This document shows, in pieces, positions 7,906 to 16,291 of a DNA stretch of 64,000 nt; position 1 is the first letter of the stretch; each line of letters opens with the position of its first letter. Origin of the DNA: an uncultured Lachnospiraceae bacterium (GTDB lineage Bacteria; Bacillota; Clostridia; Lachnospirales; Lachnospiraceae); assembly GCA_900317755.1 (NCBI GenBank), contig ONHZ01000066.1, positions 1-64,000 on the forward strand, in the 5' to 3' direction. A program made the translations under genes and the position numbers. The notes under the pieces were generated by a model. It saw only the letters and a list, made by a program, of their open reading frames with translations. It was not told the origin of the DNA and searched no databases.

Positions 7906-8940
7906 ATGGATTACAAGAGCTCAGGCGTAGATATCGAAGCAGGATACAAATCAGTTGAACTTATGAAAAAGTATGTCAAGGAGACAGTAAGACCTGAGGT
8001 TTTGGGTGGTCTTGGCGGATTTTCCGGTGCGTTTTCACTTGACAAAATTAAAGACATGGATGAGCCGGTGCTGGTTTCCGGAACGGACGGTGTCGGCACG
8101 AAAATCAAGCTTGCCTTTCTTCTTGACAAGCATGACACAATCGGAATCGACTGCGTTGCCATGTGCGTAAACGACATCGCATGTGCAGGTGGCGAACCTC
8201 TTTTCTTCCTTGACTATATTGCCTGCGGAAAGAATTATCCTGAGAAAATTGCGGAAATCGTAAAGGGCGTAGCAGAAGGCTGCAAGCAGTCTGACTGTGC
8301 ACTGATCGGCGGCGAGACTGCTGAGCATCCTGGCCTCATGCCTGAAGAAGAATATGATCTCGCTGGCTTTTCAGTCGGTGTTGTAGATAAGAAAGACATT
8401 ATCACAGGTGAGAATCTGAAGGCTGGTGATGTCCTTGTCGGAATGGCATCAACGGGCGTACATTCAAATGGATTTTCGCTGGTAAGAAAGGTCTTTGAAA
8501 AGGAACTTACACCTGATGGTCTCAGGGCTCCTGTCGAAGAACTCGATGGGAAATCACTTGGCGAAGTTCTTCTTGCACCTACCAGGATTTATGTAAAGGC
8601 ACTTAAAGCCATCAAGGATGCCGGCATAAAGGTAAAGGCTGCCAGCCACATCACAGGCGGCGGCTTCTATGAGAATGTACCGAGAATGCTGATTGATGGC
8701 AAGCGTGCAGTCATTGAAAAGAGCTCATATCCAGTTCCTGCAATTTTCGGCCTCATCCAGAAGAAGGGCGACATCGAAGAACGCATCATGTACAACACCT
8801 TCAACATGGGCATCGGCATGGTTCTTGCAATTGACAGGAATGAAGTTACGGGTGCTATGAAGGCCATCCGTTCAGCAGGTGATACACCTTACATCATTGG
8901 TGAAATTGCTGACGGCGAGAAAGACGTGGAGCTCATATGA
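7906..8940 (+). CDS. purM: Phosphoribosylformylglycinamidine cyclo-ligase
   Basis: PurM closes the imidazole ring to give AIR in purine synthesis. The 344-residue protein has the family's GTKIKLAF substrate loop, [13 protein letters not shown] and the [12 protein letters not shown] glycine motif near residue 250. ATG at 7906 follows GGAGAG at the right distance; an upstream TTG in the same frame overlaps that site and is rejected. It is followed by purN and purD on the same strand. Its TGA stop lies inside the first bases of a palindromic element. Confidence 0.95.
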   Translation: MDYKSSGVDIEAGYKSVELMKKYVKETVRPEVLGGLGGFSGAFSLDKIKDMDEPVLVSGTDGVGTKIKLAFLLDKHDTIGIDCVAMCVNDIACAGGEPLFFLDYIACGKNYPEKIAEIVKGVAEGCKQSDCALIGGETAEHPGLMPEEEYDLAGFSVGVVDKKDIITGENLKAGDVLVGMASTGVHSNGFSLVRKVFEKELTPDGLRAPVEELDGKSLGEVLLAPTRIYVKALKAIKDAGIKVKAASHITGGGFYENVPRMLIDGKRAVIEKSSYPVPAIFGLIQKKGDIEERIMYNTFNMGIGMVLAIDRNEVTGAMKAIRSAGDTPYIIGEIADGEKDVELI

Positions 8941-9092
8941 GGGAGTGACTTTTCAGCGAAGCTGAAATAAATTGTCACGAATCTTGTCATAGGGATGTCA
9001 GCGAAGCTGACAGGAACCCCTATGACGTTAAATTTTTACAAAGTAAAAATCGACTTGCCGCCGAGTTCACAAAGTGAATGAGGGGGCGTTAC
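8941..9092. repeat. Intergenic element of four triloop hairpins
   Basis: Four hairpins follow each other: TTTCAGC-GAA-GCTGAAA (8951-8967), a nested one at 8986-9026 with inner GTCAGC-GAA-GCTGAC, ATTTTTAC-AAA-GTAAAAAT (9032-9050) and TTCAC-AAA-GTGAA (9066-9078). All have three-base loops closed by C-G. ATGAGGG-type sequence appears at both ends (8937 and 9078). It resembles the palindromic repeats common between genes in gut Clostridia and sits in the purM-purN transcript. Confidence 0.8.
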
Positions 9093-9104
9093 CTTGGAGA
9101 AAAT

Positions 9105-9731
9105 ATGTTGGATTTAGTTGTAATGGTTTCTGGCGGCGGAACAAATCTGCAGGCCATCATTGACAAGATCAATAATGGCACGATTACAAATGCGAGAATC
9201 CGTGCCGTGATTTCAAATAATAAAAATGCTTATGCGCTTGAGCGTGCAAGAAAAGCAAATATCGAGACGGCAGTCGTAAGCCCGAAGGATTATCCTGACA
9301 GGGAATTATTTAATAGAGCATTAATCACAAAGATTGACTCATTCCATCCGGGGCTCATTGTCCTCGCAGGCTTCTTAGTCGTCATTCCACCTGCACTTGT
9401 TGAAAAATATAGATACCAGATTATCAATATTCACCCGTCACTGATTCCTTCTTTCTGCGGAAAGGGCTACTACGGACTGAAGGTTCATGAGGCAGCTCTG
9501 GAGCGTGGCGTGAAGGTCACAGGCGCGACGGTGCATTTTGTTGATGAGGGCACGGACACAGGTCCGATTATTCTTCAAAAGGCAGTCGAGATCAAGAATG
9601 GCGACACGCCTGAAGTCCTTCAGAAGAGGGTAATGCAGGAGGCCGAATGGGTGATTATGCCGAAGGCAATTGACCTCATTGCTAATGGCAAGGTCAGAAT
9701 CGAAGGCAGAAAGACCATCATTCTTGACTGA
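9105..9731 (+). CDS. purN: Phosphoribosylglycinamide formyltransferase
   Basis: PurN transfers a formyl group from 10-formyl-THF to GAR. The 208-residue protein starts LVVMVSGGGTNLQAI. It shows the active-site NIHPSLIPSFCGKGYYG with catalytic Asn-His, then GATVHFVDEGTDTGPII with the catalytic Asp. TTGGAG ten bases upstream supports ATG at 9105. It shares the purine transcript with purM and purD. Confidence 0.95.
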   Translation: MLDLVVMVSGGGTNLQAIIDKINNGTITNARIRAVISNNKNAYALERARKANIETAVVSPKDYPDRELFNRALITKIDSFHPGLIVLAGFLVVIPPALVEKYRYQIINIHPSLIPSFCGKGYYGLKVHEAALERGVKVTGATVHFVDEGTDTGPIILQKAVEIKNGDTPEVLQKRVMQEAEWVIMPKAIDLIANGKVRIEGRKTIILD

Positions 9732-9828
9732 TGCGTTATCTATTTGCTTTTTAAATATTTTTTACACTTGACAAAGTTACACGATGATATCCACGCAGCT
9801 ATCGAGTGTTAACTAAATATTATTAAGA

Positions 9829-9856
9829 AATAGCAGATTACTTCAAATCTGCTATT
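9829..9856. other. Hairpin between purN and purD
   Basis: Perfect 11-base arms AATAGCAGATT and AATCTGCTATT enclose a six-base loop. No T-run follows, so it is more likely a processing or mRNA-stability stem than a complete terminator. Confidence 0.5.
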
Positions 9857-9894
9857 CATAATTACAGTATTACATATTAAGAACGGAGAAAATC

Positions 9895-11166
9895 ATGAAG
9901 GTTCTTGTAGTTGGTGGAGGCGGAAGAGAGCATGCAATCGTGCAGGCTGTTTCCAAATCAAAGAAAGTTGATCAGATATACTGCGCACCGGGAAATGCCG
10001 GAATCGCATCACTGGCAGAATGCGTTCCGATTACGCCGATGGAGTTTGACAAATTAGTTGCATTCGCTAAAGAAAAAGAAATCGACCTTACCATCATCGG
10101 AATGGATGACCCGCTCTGCGGCGGCATCGTTGATGAATTCGAGAAGGCAGGCCTTCGTGTTTTCGGACCAAGGAAGAATGCTGCAATCCTCGAAGGCAGC
10201 AAGGCTTTTTCAAAAAATCTCATGAAGAAATACGGCATTCCTACAGCAGGCTATGAAGTATTCGATAGCCCTGAAGCAGCTAGGGAATACCTAAAGACTT
10301 CAAAATACCCGATTGTCCTTAAGGCTGACGGCTTAGCACTTGGCAAGGGTGTTCTCATCTGTAATTCCTGGGAAGAAGCTGATGCCGGCGTCAAGGAACT
10401 CATGGAGGATAAGAAGTTCGGCGCAGCAGGAAATGAAATCGTCATCGAAGAATTTATGACCGGCCGCGAGGTTTCAGTACTTTCATACTGCGACGGCAAG
10501 ACCATCAAGATTATGAGTTCTGCACAGGATCATAAGCGGGCATGCGATGGAGATACGGGACTTAATACCGGCGGCATGGGCACATTTTCACCGAGCCCGT
10601 TCTATACGCCTGAAGTCGACAAGTTCTGCAAAGAGCATATTTACCAGAAGACTGTCGATGCAATGGCGGCAGAAGGCAGGGGATTCAAGGGCGTTATCTT
10701 CTTCGGTCTTATGATTACAGAAGATGGTCCAAAGGTCTTAGAGTACAATGCCCGCTTCGGCGATCCAGAGGCGCAGGTCATACTGCCTCGTATGGAAAAT
10801 GACATCATCGACGTGATGGAAGCCTGCATTGACGGAACGCTTGATACGATAGATCTTAAGTTTGCCGATAACGCAGCAGTATGCGTAGTTCTTGCAAGCG
10901 ACGGCTATCCTGTCAAGTATGATAAGGGCTTCAAGATCACAGGCTTCGACAAATTCGACAATAAGAATTATTTCTGTTTTCATGCAGGCACGAAGTTTGA
11001 TGAAAATGGCGATATCGTTACTAATGGAGGAAGGGTGCTCGGTATTACCGCACTTGGAAATGATTTAAAGGAAGCTCGTGCAAATGCTTACAAGGCTACT
11101 GAGTGGATCGACTTCAAGAATAAGTATATGAGGCACGACATAGGACACGCTCTCGATGAAATCTGA
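9895..11166 (+). CDS. purD: Phosphoribosylamine-glycine ligase
   Basis: PurD joins glycine to phosphoribosylamine with ATP, the second step of purine synthesis. The 423 residues start VLVVGGGGREHAIV. ATP-grasp blocks are visible: PIVLKADGLALGKGV, EEFMTGREVSVL, DHKRACDGDTGLNTGGMG and EYNARFGDPEAQ. AACGGAG precedes the ATG. The last 11 bases overlap the next gene, a CapA-like protein. Confidence 0.96.
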   Translation: MKVLVVGGGGREHAIVQAVSKSKKVDQIYCAPGNAGIASLAECVPITPMEFDKLVAFAKEKEIDLTIIGMDDPLCGGIVDEFEKAGLRVFGPRKNAAILEGSKAFSKNLMKKYGIPTAGYEVFDSPEAAREYLKTSKYPIVLKADGLALGKGVLICNSWEEADAGVKELMEDKKFGAAGNEIVIEEFMTGREVSVLSYCDGKTIKIMSSAQDHKRACDGDTGLNTGGMGTFSPSPFYTPEVDKFCKEHIYQKTVDAMAAEGRGFKGVIFFGLMITEDGPKVLEYNARFGDPEAQVILPRMENDIIDVMEACIDGTLDTIDLKFADNAAVCVVLASDGYPVKYDKGFKITGFDKFDNKNYFCFHAGTKFDENGDIVTNGGRVLGITALGNDLKEARANAYKATEWIDFKNKYMRHDIGHALDEI

Positions 11167-12463
11167 TAAACAGCTTGGAAAATTAAGCAAAAGAATTAAT
11201 ATTACCCTGATTCTCGTACTTATTGTGACCGTAATCACAGCAGTCACGTGTATTATCATATTAGCAAATGAGAAACAGCGAAAGAATGCGTTAAGTGCCC
11301 AGACTGATGCTGCAATGCAGCAGGGTAAGGGCAGTGTTGAGACTTCAGCAGATACTACCGATACTACAACCGATTCAGCAAATTCAGATCATACGCCCGA
11401 ACCAGATGAGGCTGCTGTATTAGACAGCGGCGCAGAAAATTCGTCTGGCAGCGAACCAGCATCCGGAAGTGCTGTTGCAGGTTCCGGTGCCGCTACAGCT
11501 TCTTCAAACAGCACTACAAATACGAACGCTGATACAAACATCATTTTTACTGGTGATGTGATGCTGAGTCCCTATGTCCAGAAAAATTACGACAAGGGCG
11601 GCATTGATTCCGTTGTAGAGCCAGCATTAAAAGAAAAGCTTGTTAATGCAGATATTCTCGAAATAAATGAGGAATTCCCTTTTGGTACAAAAGGCACGCC
11701 TGAATCAGACAAGCAGTACACCTTCAGGGTGGATCCTAAATATGTTCCTGTATTCACTGATATGGGTGTTGATGTAGTTGGCCTTGCTAATAATCATATA
11801 TTAGACTATGGGCAGGACTGCATGCAGCAGACGCTTGCAGAACTTGCTGCTGTAAGCATACCAGAGACCGGTGTTGCAGAGAATCTTGATAGTGCAAAAC
11901 AGCCTGTCGTAATAGAAAAAAATGGAAAGAAATATGCATTTATCGCTGCAAGCCGTGTACTTCCTAAGGGTTCATGGGATTTAAGGAACAGAAACTGGAC
12001 TGTGTTTGGCGCATACGATACCACAGCTGTCATTGATGCGATTCAGTCTGCGAAGAGCCAGTATGATTATGTATTCGTAATGATTCACTGGGGTACAGAA
12101 AAGACCACGACGCTTACAAATTACCAGCAGAAGATGGGGCATTCATTTATTGATGCTGGTGCAGATGCTGTGATTGGTTCTCATCCACATGTACTTCAGG
12201 GAATTGAATACTATAATGGCAAGCCAATCTTCTACAGCCTTGGCAATTTCATCTTCAATCAGACGATTAATGAGACGGCAGCACTGAGTCTTACAGTTTC
12301 ACCGGATGGGACTACGACTTATTCCCTGATTCCGGCAAAAGCTGTGAATGGTACGACTCAGCTTGAGTCAGTTACTGAGGCGGCAAAGACAATTGAGGGC
12401 ATGCGGAAGATCAGCCCCGGTGTGAATATTGATGACAGCGGCGTGGTAACTGCTGGAGAGTAA
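11156..12463 (+). CDS. Membrane-anchored CapA-family metallophosphatase-like protein
   Basis: The 435-residue protein has a basic N-terminus, one membrane helix (residues ~15-40) and a low-complexity Ser/Thr/Ala/Gly/Asp linker to ~residue 120. An extracellular CapA domain follows: IIFTGDVMLS, NEEFPFG, GLANNHILDYG, VMIHWGTE and IGSHPHVLQG, then FYSLGNFIF. Family members act in poly-gamma-glutamate or surface polymer metabolism, but the true reaction is not established. It overlaps purD yet has no metabolic link to purines, so the overlap looks positional. Confidence 0.85.
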   Translation: MKSDKQLGKLSKRINITLILVLIVTVITAVTCIIILANEKQRKNALSAQTDAAMQQGKGSVETSADTTDTTTDSANSDHTPEPDEAAVLDSGAENSSGSEPASGSAVAGSGAATASSNSTTNTNADTNIIFTGDVMLSPYVQKNYDKGGIDSVVEPALKEKLVNADILEINEEFPFGTKGTPESDKQYTFRVDPKYVPVFTDMGVDVVGLANNHILDYGQDCMQQTLAELAAVSIPETGVAENLDSAKQPVVIEKNGKKYAFIAASRVLPKGSWDLRNRNWTVFGAYDTTAVIDAIQSAKSQYDYVFVMIHWGTEKTTTLTNYQQKMGHSFIDAGADAVIGSHPHVLQGIEYYNGKPIFYSLGNFIFNQTINETAALSLTVSPDGTTTYSLIPAKAVNGTTQLESVTEAAKTIEGMRKISPGVNIDDSGVVTAGE

Positions 12464-12507
12464 ATAATAAAATATGCAGGCAAACAGCATTTGCTAGCTT
12501 AAAAAAT

Positions 12508-12536
12508 TTGTGCATAATCGAATCAGTGCATAATAT
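12508..12536 (+). promoter_or_regulatory. Sigma-A promoter for pta
   Basis: TTGTGC, 17 bases, TAATAT, followed by GAAAGGA as ribosome binding site for pta. Confidence 0.65.
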
Positions 12537-12580
12537 GATGCGATTAATATATACTATTTCAAAGGTGAAAGGAAATAAAA

Positions 12581-13576
12581 ATGAGCGAGTATGGTTTTGG
12601 CGGAATGATTGAAAAGTTAAAGAAATCTCCAAAGAAGATTGTCTTTACTGAGGGTACAGATCCGAGAATTCTTGAAGCAGCATCAAGACTTTTAGCAGGA
12701 AATTTTCTTACTCCTATTCTATTAGGAGATCCAAAGGAAATTCATGAAGCCGCTGCAGATTCAGGCTTCAGGGTTGACGGCGCACCAATCATTGATCCAA
12801 AGAACTATGACAGATTTGACGATATGGTAGATCTTTTCTGCGAACTCAGGAAGAGCAAGGGTGTTACTCCCGATCAGGCTAAAGAGATTCTGAAGGGTTC
12901 TAATTATTTTGGAACCATGCTCGTAAAGATGGGTGTTGCTGATGCACTTCTTGGCGGCGCTACTTATTCCACTGCTGATACAGTACGTCCTGCACTTCAG
13001 CTTATTAAGACAAAGCCTGGTAATTCCATCGTTTCTTCATGCTTCATCCTTGTACGTGATGCGGCAACAGGTGACCGTGAAGTCATCGCCATGGGCGATT
13101 GTGCAATCAACATTAAGCCTACTGAGGACGACCTTGTTGAAATCGCAGGCGAGACAGCAGAGTGCTCAAAGATTTTCGGTGTGGATCCAAGGGTCGCATT
13201 TCTTTCATACTCTACGCTTGGTTCAGGAAAGGGCGAAGATGTTGATAAGATGAGAAATGCCGCAGCAAAGGCAAAAGCAAAGTATCCGGATCTTCCAATC
13301 GATGGCGAATTACAGTTTGATGCAGCTGTATCTCCCCGGGTTGCAAAGACAAAGTGCCCTGATTCAAAGGTAGCAGGCCATGCCAATGTATTCATCTTCC
13401 CTGACATTAATGCAGGAAATATTGGCTACAAGATTGCCCAGCGTCTTGGAAATTTCGCAGCATACGGACCTATTCTATTAGGACTCAATGCGCCGATCAA
13501 TGACCTTTCAAGAGGCTGCAACGGCAACGAAGTTTATTCAATGGCAATTATTACAGCAGCACTTGCCTGTGACTGA
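12581..13576 (+). CDS. pta: Phosphate acetyltransferase
   Basis: Pta interconverts acetyl-CoA and acetyl phosphate for acetate formation and ATP gain. The 331-residue length is that of the short clostridial form. Family blocks include IVFTEGTDPRILEAA, GGATYSTADTVRPALQ, FLSYSTLGSGKG and GELQFDAAVSPRVA. The partner acetate kinase gene is not next to it, as it often is in other Clostridia; instead a cupin and a left-handed beta-helix protein follow on the same strand. Confidence 0.95.
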   Translation: MSEYGFGGMIEKLKKSPKKIVFTEGTDPRILEAASRLLAGNFLTPILLGDPKEIHEAAADSGFRVDGAPIIDPKNYDRFDDMVDLFCELRKSKGVTPDQAKEILKGSNYFGTMLVKMGVADALLGGATYSTADTVRPALQLIKTKPGNSIVSSCFILVRDAATGDREVIAMGDCAINIKPTEDDLVEIAGETAECSKIFGVDPRVAFLSYSTLGSGKGEDVDKMRNAAAKAKAKYPDLPIDGELQFDAAVSPRVAKTKCPDSKVAGHANVFIFPDINAGNIGYKIAQRLGNFAAYGPILLGLNAPINDLSRGCNGNEVYSMAIITAALACD

Positions 13577-13589
13577 TGAAGGATTTGCT

Positions 13590-14003
13590 ATGCAGGTAGT
13601 TAAGTACATGTTTCAGCCCCATGGGGATGACAGGGGACAGCTGATTGCTCTTGAAGAATTTAAGGATATTCCCTTCTCTGTAAAGCGTGTATACTATATG
13701 TATGACACGAAGGAAGGCGTCGTGCGTGGAAAACATGCCCATAAGTCCTTACAGCAGATTCTTATTTGTATTCATGGTTCGTGCAAGATCCTTCTGGACA
13801 ATGGCTTTGAGAAAAAGGTTGTTCCACTTGAGAAGCCATACGAAGGTCTCTACGTTGCCAATGATATGTGGCGTGAAATGTATGACTTTTCGCCGGATGC
13901 AGTTCTTATGTGCCTGGCTTCAGATTACTATGATGAAAGCGACTACATCAGGGATTATGATGAATTCTTAAAGATGGTCCATGAGAAGCAGGAGAAAGGA
14001 TAA
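13590..14003 (+). CDS. WxcM/FdtA-type cupin, sugar isomerase-like
   Basis: The 137-residue cupin contains RGKHAHKSLQQILICIHGSC with the paired His typical of the FdtA/QdtA family of dTDP-4-keto-6-deoxyhexose 3,4-ketoisomerases, then GLYVANDMWREMYDF. Such enzymes make rare amino sugars for surface glycans, but no aminotransferase is adjacent. The ATG at 13590 follows AAGGA; a longer frame overlaps pta and is rejected. It ends just before the acyltransferase-like gene and probably shares its transcript. Isomerase activity is inferred from family only. Confidence 0.78.
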   Translation: MQVVKYMFQPHGDDRGQLIALEEFKDIPFSVKRVYYMYDTKEGVVRGKHAHKSLQQILICIHGSCKILLDNGFEKKVVPLEKPYEGLYVANDMWREMYDFSPDAVLMCLASDYYDESDYIRDYDEFLKMVHEKQEKG

Positions 14004-14007
14004 TCGT

Positions 14008-14499
14008 ATGAGAAGTATTGATGAGAGTGTATATATTGCTGATTCTGCTGATGTTGTCGGTGATGTTACCATCGGAAAGGACTCAAGTGTCTGGAATCAT
14101 GCTACAGTACGTGGGGACAGGGCACCTGTAGTTATTGGGGAAGGCTCCAATGTTCAGGATAATGCTGTACTTCATGTAGAAAACGATCTTCCTGTCATAG
14201 TCGGCGATTATGTTACAATAGGACATTCTGCAATCGTTCATGGCTGCAGTGTAGGTGACAATACCTTAGTCGGTATGGGTGCCATCATCATGAACGGTGC
14301 AAAGGTCGGAAAAGACTGCGTAATTGGAGCAGGCGCACTTATTACAGAAAATACTGTGATTCCAGACGGTTCTCTTGCCGTTGGCGTTCCTGCAAAGGTA
14401 ATAAAGCAGGTTTCTGATGAGCAGAAAAAAGAATTTAGAATAAATGCCATGGAATATGTTGCAGAGGCAGCAGAATATAAAAAGAAGCAGAATAATTAA
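14008..14499 (+). CDS. Gamma-carbonic-anhydrase-like left-handed beta-helix protein
   Basis: The 163-residue protein is built of hexapeptide repeats (VVGDVTIG, VVIGEGSNVQDNAVLH, VIVGDYVTIGHSAIVHGC). Three His in NAVLHV, IGHS and VHGC match the zinc ligands of the gamma-class carbonic anhydrase/YrdA family. AGGAG before the ATG at 14008 supports the start. Given the cupin next to it, a sugar acyltransferase role is possible, but the His set favours the carbonic-anhydrase-like group. A terminator follows. Confidence 0.85.
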   Translation: MRSIDESVYIADSADVVGDVTIGKDSSVWNHATVRGDRAPVVIGEGSNVQDNAVLHVENDLPVIVGDYVTIGHSAIVHGCSVGDNTLVGMGAIIMNGAKVGKDCVIGAGALITENTVIPDGSLAVGVPAKVIKQVSDEQKKEFRINAMEYVAEAAEYKKKQNN

Positions 14500-14521
14500 T
14501 AATAAAATCCAAACAAAAAAG

Positions 14522-14546
14522 CAGCCCGGAAAAACCGGGCTGTTTT
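14522..14546 (+). terminator. Terminator after the pta-cupin-gamma-CA unit
   Basis: CAGCCCGG-AAAAA-CCGGGCTG followed by TTTTC. Confidence 0.88.
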
Positions 14547-14591
14547 CGTGTACAGGTGTAAATTTGTCAGCAGTCAATGCCTGACCAGATA

Positions 14592-14771
14592 TTATTCATA
14601 AAGTATTGGAGCTGATTTCAGATATGATACATAATGAAAAATGTCCTCTTCTGTATCATAGTAACCAGGCTCATTAAAAAGAGAAGCATTAACTGCAGCA
14701 GCGATTTCTTTGTTTTCGTATGGATCTTTAGCTGCGGAAGATTCATTGTAATTTGACCTAAGTTTACTCAT
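14592..14771 (-). CDS. Small unknown protein, 59 residues
   Basis: A 60-codon frame including its stop reads MSKLRSNYNESSAAKDPYEN at the start and ends HYVSYLKSAPILYE. Support comes from a full AGGAGG site seven to eight bases before ATG, and from a promoter at 14812-14840 (TTGTGC, 17 bases, TATTAT). The product is soluble and acidic, with five Tyr in the second half and no signal peptide. I recognise no family. It lies alone between convergent and divergent neighbours. Confidence 0.75.
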   Translation of the reverse strand: MSKLRSNYNESSAAKDPYENKEIAAAVNASLFNEPGYYDTEEDIFHYVSYLKSAPILYE

Positions 14772-14811
14772 AATAATGCCTCCTATCTAAAATTTTTTGT
14801 TGTTAAGCAGA

Positions 14812-14840
14812 ATAATACAGGCTTAAAGAAAATTGCACAA
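14812..14840 (-). promoter_or_regulatory. Sigma-A promoter for the 59-residue gene
   Basis: On the minus strand TTGTGC, 17 bases, TATTAT, about 40 bases before the ATG at 14771. The rest of 14841-15063 is AT-rich and shows no further gene. Confidence 0.65.
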
Positions 14841-15063
14841 TATACAAAATGCACAAAAATTAATTTTATTCTCAAAAGACGAATACGATTTCGCCAATTT
14901 CGAAGCGTTTCGTAAAAATAGTTTCCTGTAGTCAGATTTTTAACTGAATGATATAATAAAGGCTGCAGGAAAAGGAAGAATAAAAACGAGTTTCCTTAGT
15001 ATTTGTACAATTTTCTTATGCTATTGTGAAAATTTTTTTAGAACTTAAATAAAAGAAAATTAT

Positions 15064-16284
15064 ATGGAAAAAAATATAGAAATCAGTACGGAAGAATATT
15101 TTCAGGATCAGGGAAGATATCATATTATTGATATCAGAAAAGAAGATGACTTTACTTATGGTTCGCTGCCGGGAAGTGTGAATATACCGGAGAATCAGTT
15201 ACTTTCTTTAGTTAATGGAGAAAATGAAAATAGAGAGAGCATAGCAAAGCGCCTGTATGGGTATTTTGAGCCATCAAATGATTGTAATAAGCCATTTCTT
15301 CTGGTATGCAGGGTTGGGCGTGAGAGTCTTCCGATTGCAGAGAAGATGAATGAATTTGGCATCGAGGCATTCAGCCTTCAGGGCGGTTATGCAGATTTCG
15401 TATTAAAGGACGCAATGCTTCTGGATAAAAACAGCGGTTTTTCAAAGGAAAACGATTTCCGGCAGAAAATAGAAACGGACCTGATTACCAGGTACAGAAA
15501 GCCAATTTGGAGCCGTTTTACGAAGGCTGTAAATGACTATGAACTTATTCATGAAGGCGATACTGTTGCCTGCTGTATGTCTGGCGGAAAGGATTCATTT
15601 CTTATGGCAAAGCTCCTGCAGGAGCTTTCACGTCACAGCAAAGTGAATTTTCATGTGATTTATCTTTGCATGGATCCGGGCTATGCTCCGGAGAACAGGG
15701 CATTGATTGAAAAGAATGCAGAGAATCTTGGCATCGACATTCAGATTTTTGAATCAGATATTTTTGATAATGTTTTTCATATTGAAAAAAATCCATGCTA
15801 TATATGTGCAAGGATGAGAAGAGGGTATTTATACAGGGCGGCAAAAGAGCGAGGTGCGAATAAAATTGCACTTGGTCATCATTATGATGACGTGATTGAG
15901 ACAATTCTGATGGGAATGCTCTATGGCGGACAGTTTCAGACAATGATGCCAAAGCTTCACAGCAATAATTTCGAAGGCATGGAACTAATAAGGCCGCTTT
16001 ATCTAATAAGGGAGGATGACATAAAGAAATGGCGAGATGATAATGGCCTTCATTTCCTTAGATGCGCCTGCCATTTTACGGATACCTGTTCTGTTGATGG
16101 AGGGGACACCTCATCTAAAAGAATCGAGACAAAGAGGCTGATTAGGGAACTCAAGAAAACAAATCCCTTTGTCGAAAAAAACATCTTTAAGAGCGCGGAA
16201 AATGTGAATCTGAAAACAATTATTGCTTATAAGGAAAATGGAACTAAGCACAGTTTTTTAGATGATTATGATGCTGAAGCTTAA
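15064..16284 (+). CDS. Rhodanese-TtcA fusion, probable tRNA thiolation enzyme
   Basis: The 406-residue protein joins two domains. Residues ~8-120 are a rhodanese sulfurtransferase with the active loop VCRVGRES (Cys82). Residues ~140-370 are a TtcA-type PP-loop ATPase with CMSGGKDSF (173-178), CYIC (245-248) and a later CAC (334-336), matching the CxxC plus third Cys that hold an iron-sulfur cluster in TtcA. The pair suggests sulfur carried by the rhodanese Cys is delivered to a tRNA cytidine. Stops of this gene and of convergent PBP1A are seven bases apart. Weak ribosome binding site. Confidence 0.85.
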   Translation: MEKNIEISTEEYFQDQGRYHIIDIRKEDDFTYGSLPGSVNIPENQLLSLVNGENENRESIAKRLYGYFEPSNDCNKPFLLVCRVGRESLPIAEKMNEFGIEAFSLQGGYADFVLKDAMLLDKNSGFSKENDFRQKIETDLITRYRKPIWSRFTKAVNDYELIHEGDTVACCMSGGKDSFLMAKLLQELSRHSKVNFHVIYLCMDPGYAPENRALIEKNAENLGIDIQIFESDIFDNVFHIEKNPCYICARMRRGYLYRAAKERGANKIALGHHYDDVIETILMGMLYGGQFQTMMPKLHSNNFEGMELIRPLYLIREDDIKKWRDDNGLHFLRCACHFTDTCSVDGGDTSSKRIETKRLIRELKKTNPFVEKNIFKSAENVNLKTIIAYKENGTKHSFLDDYDAEA

Positions 16285-16291
16285 TAATATA

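Noticed and set aside
13488-13589. Longer cupin frame overlapping pta
   Set aside because: The extra residues are out-of-frame pta sequence without homology to the cupin family.
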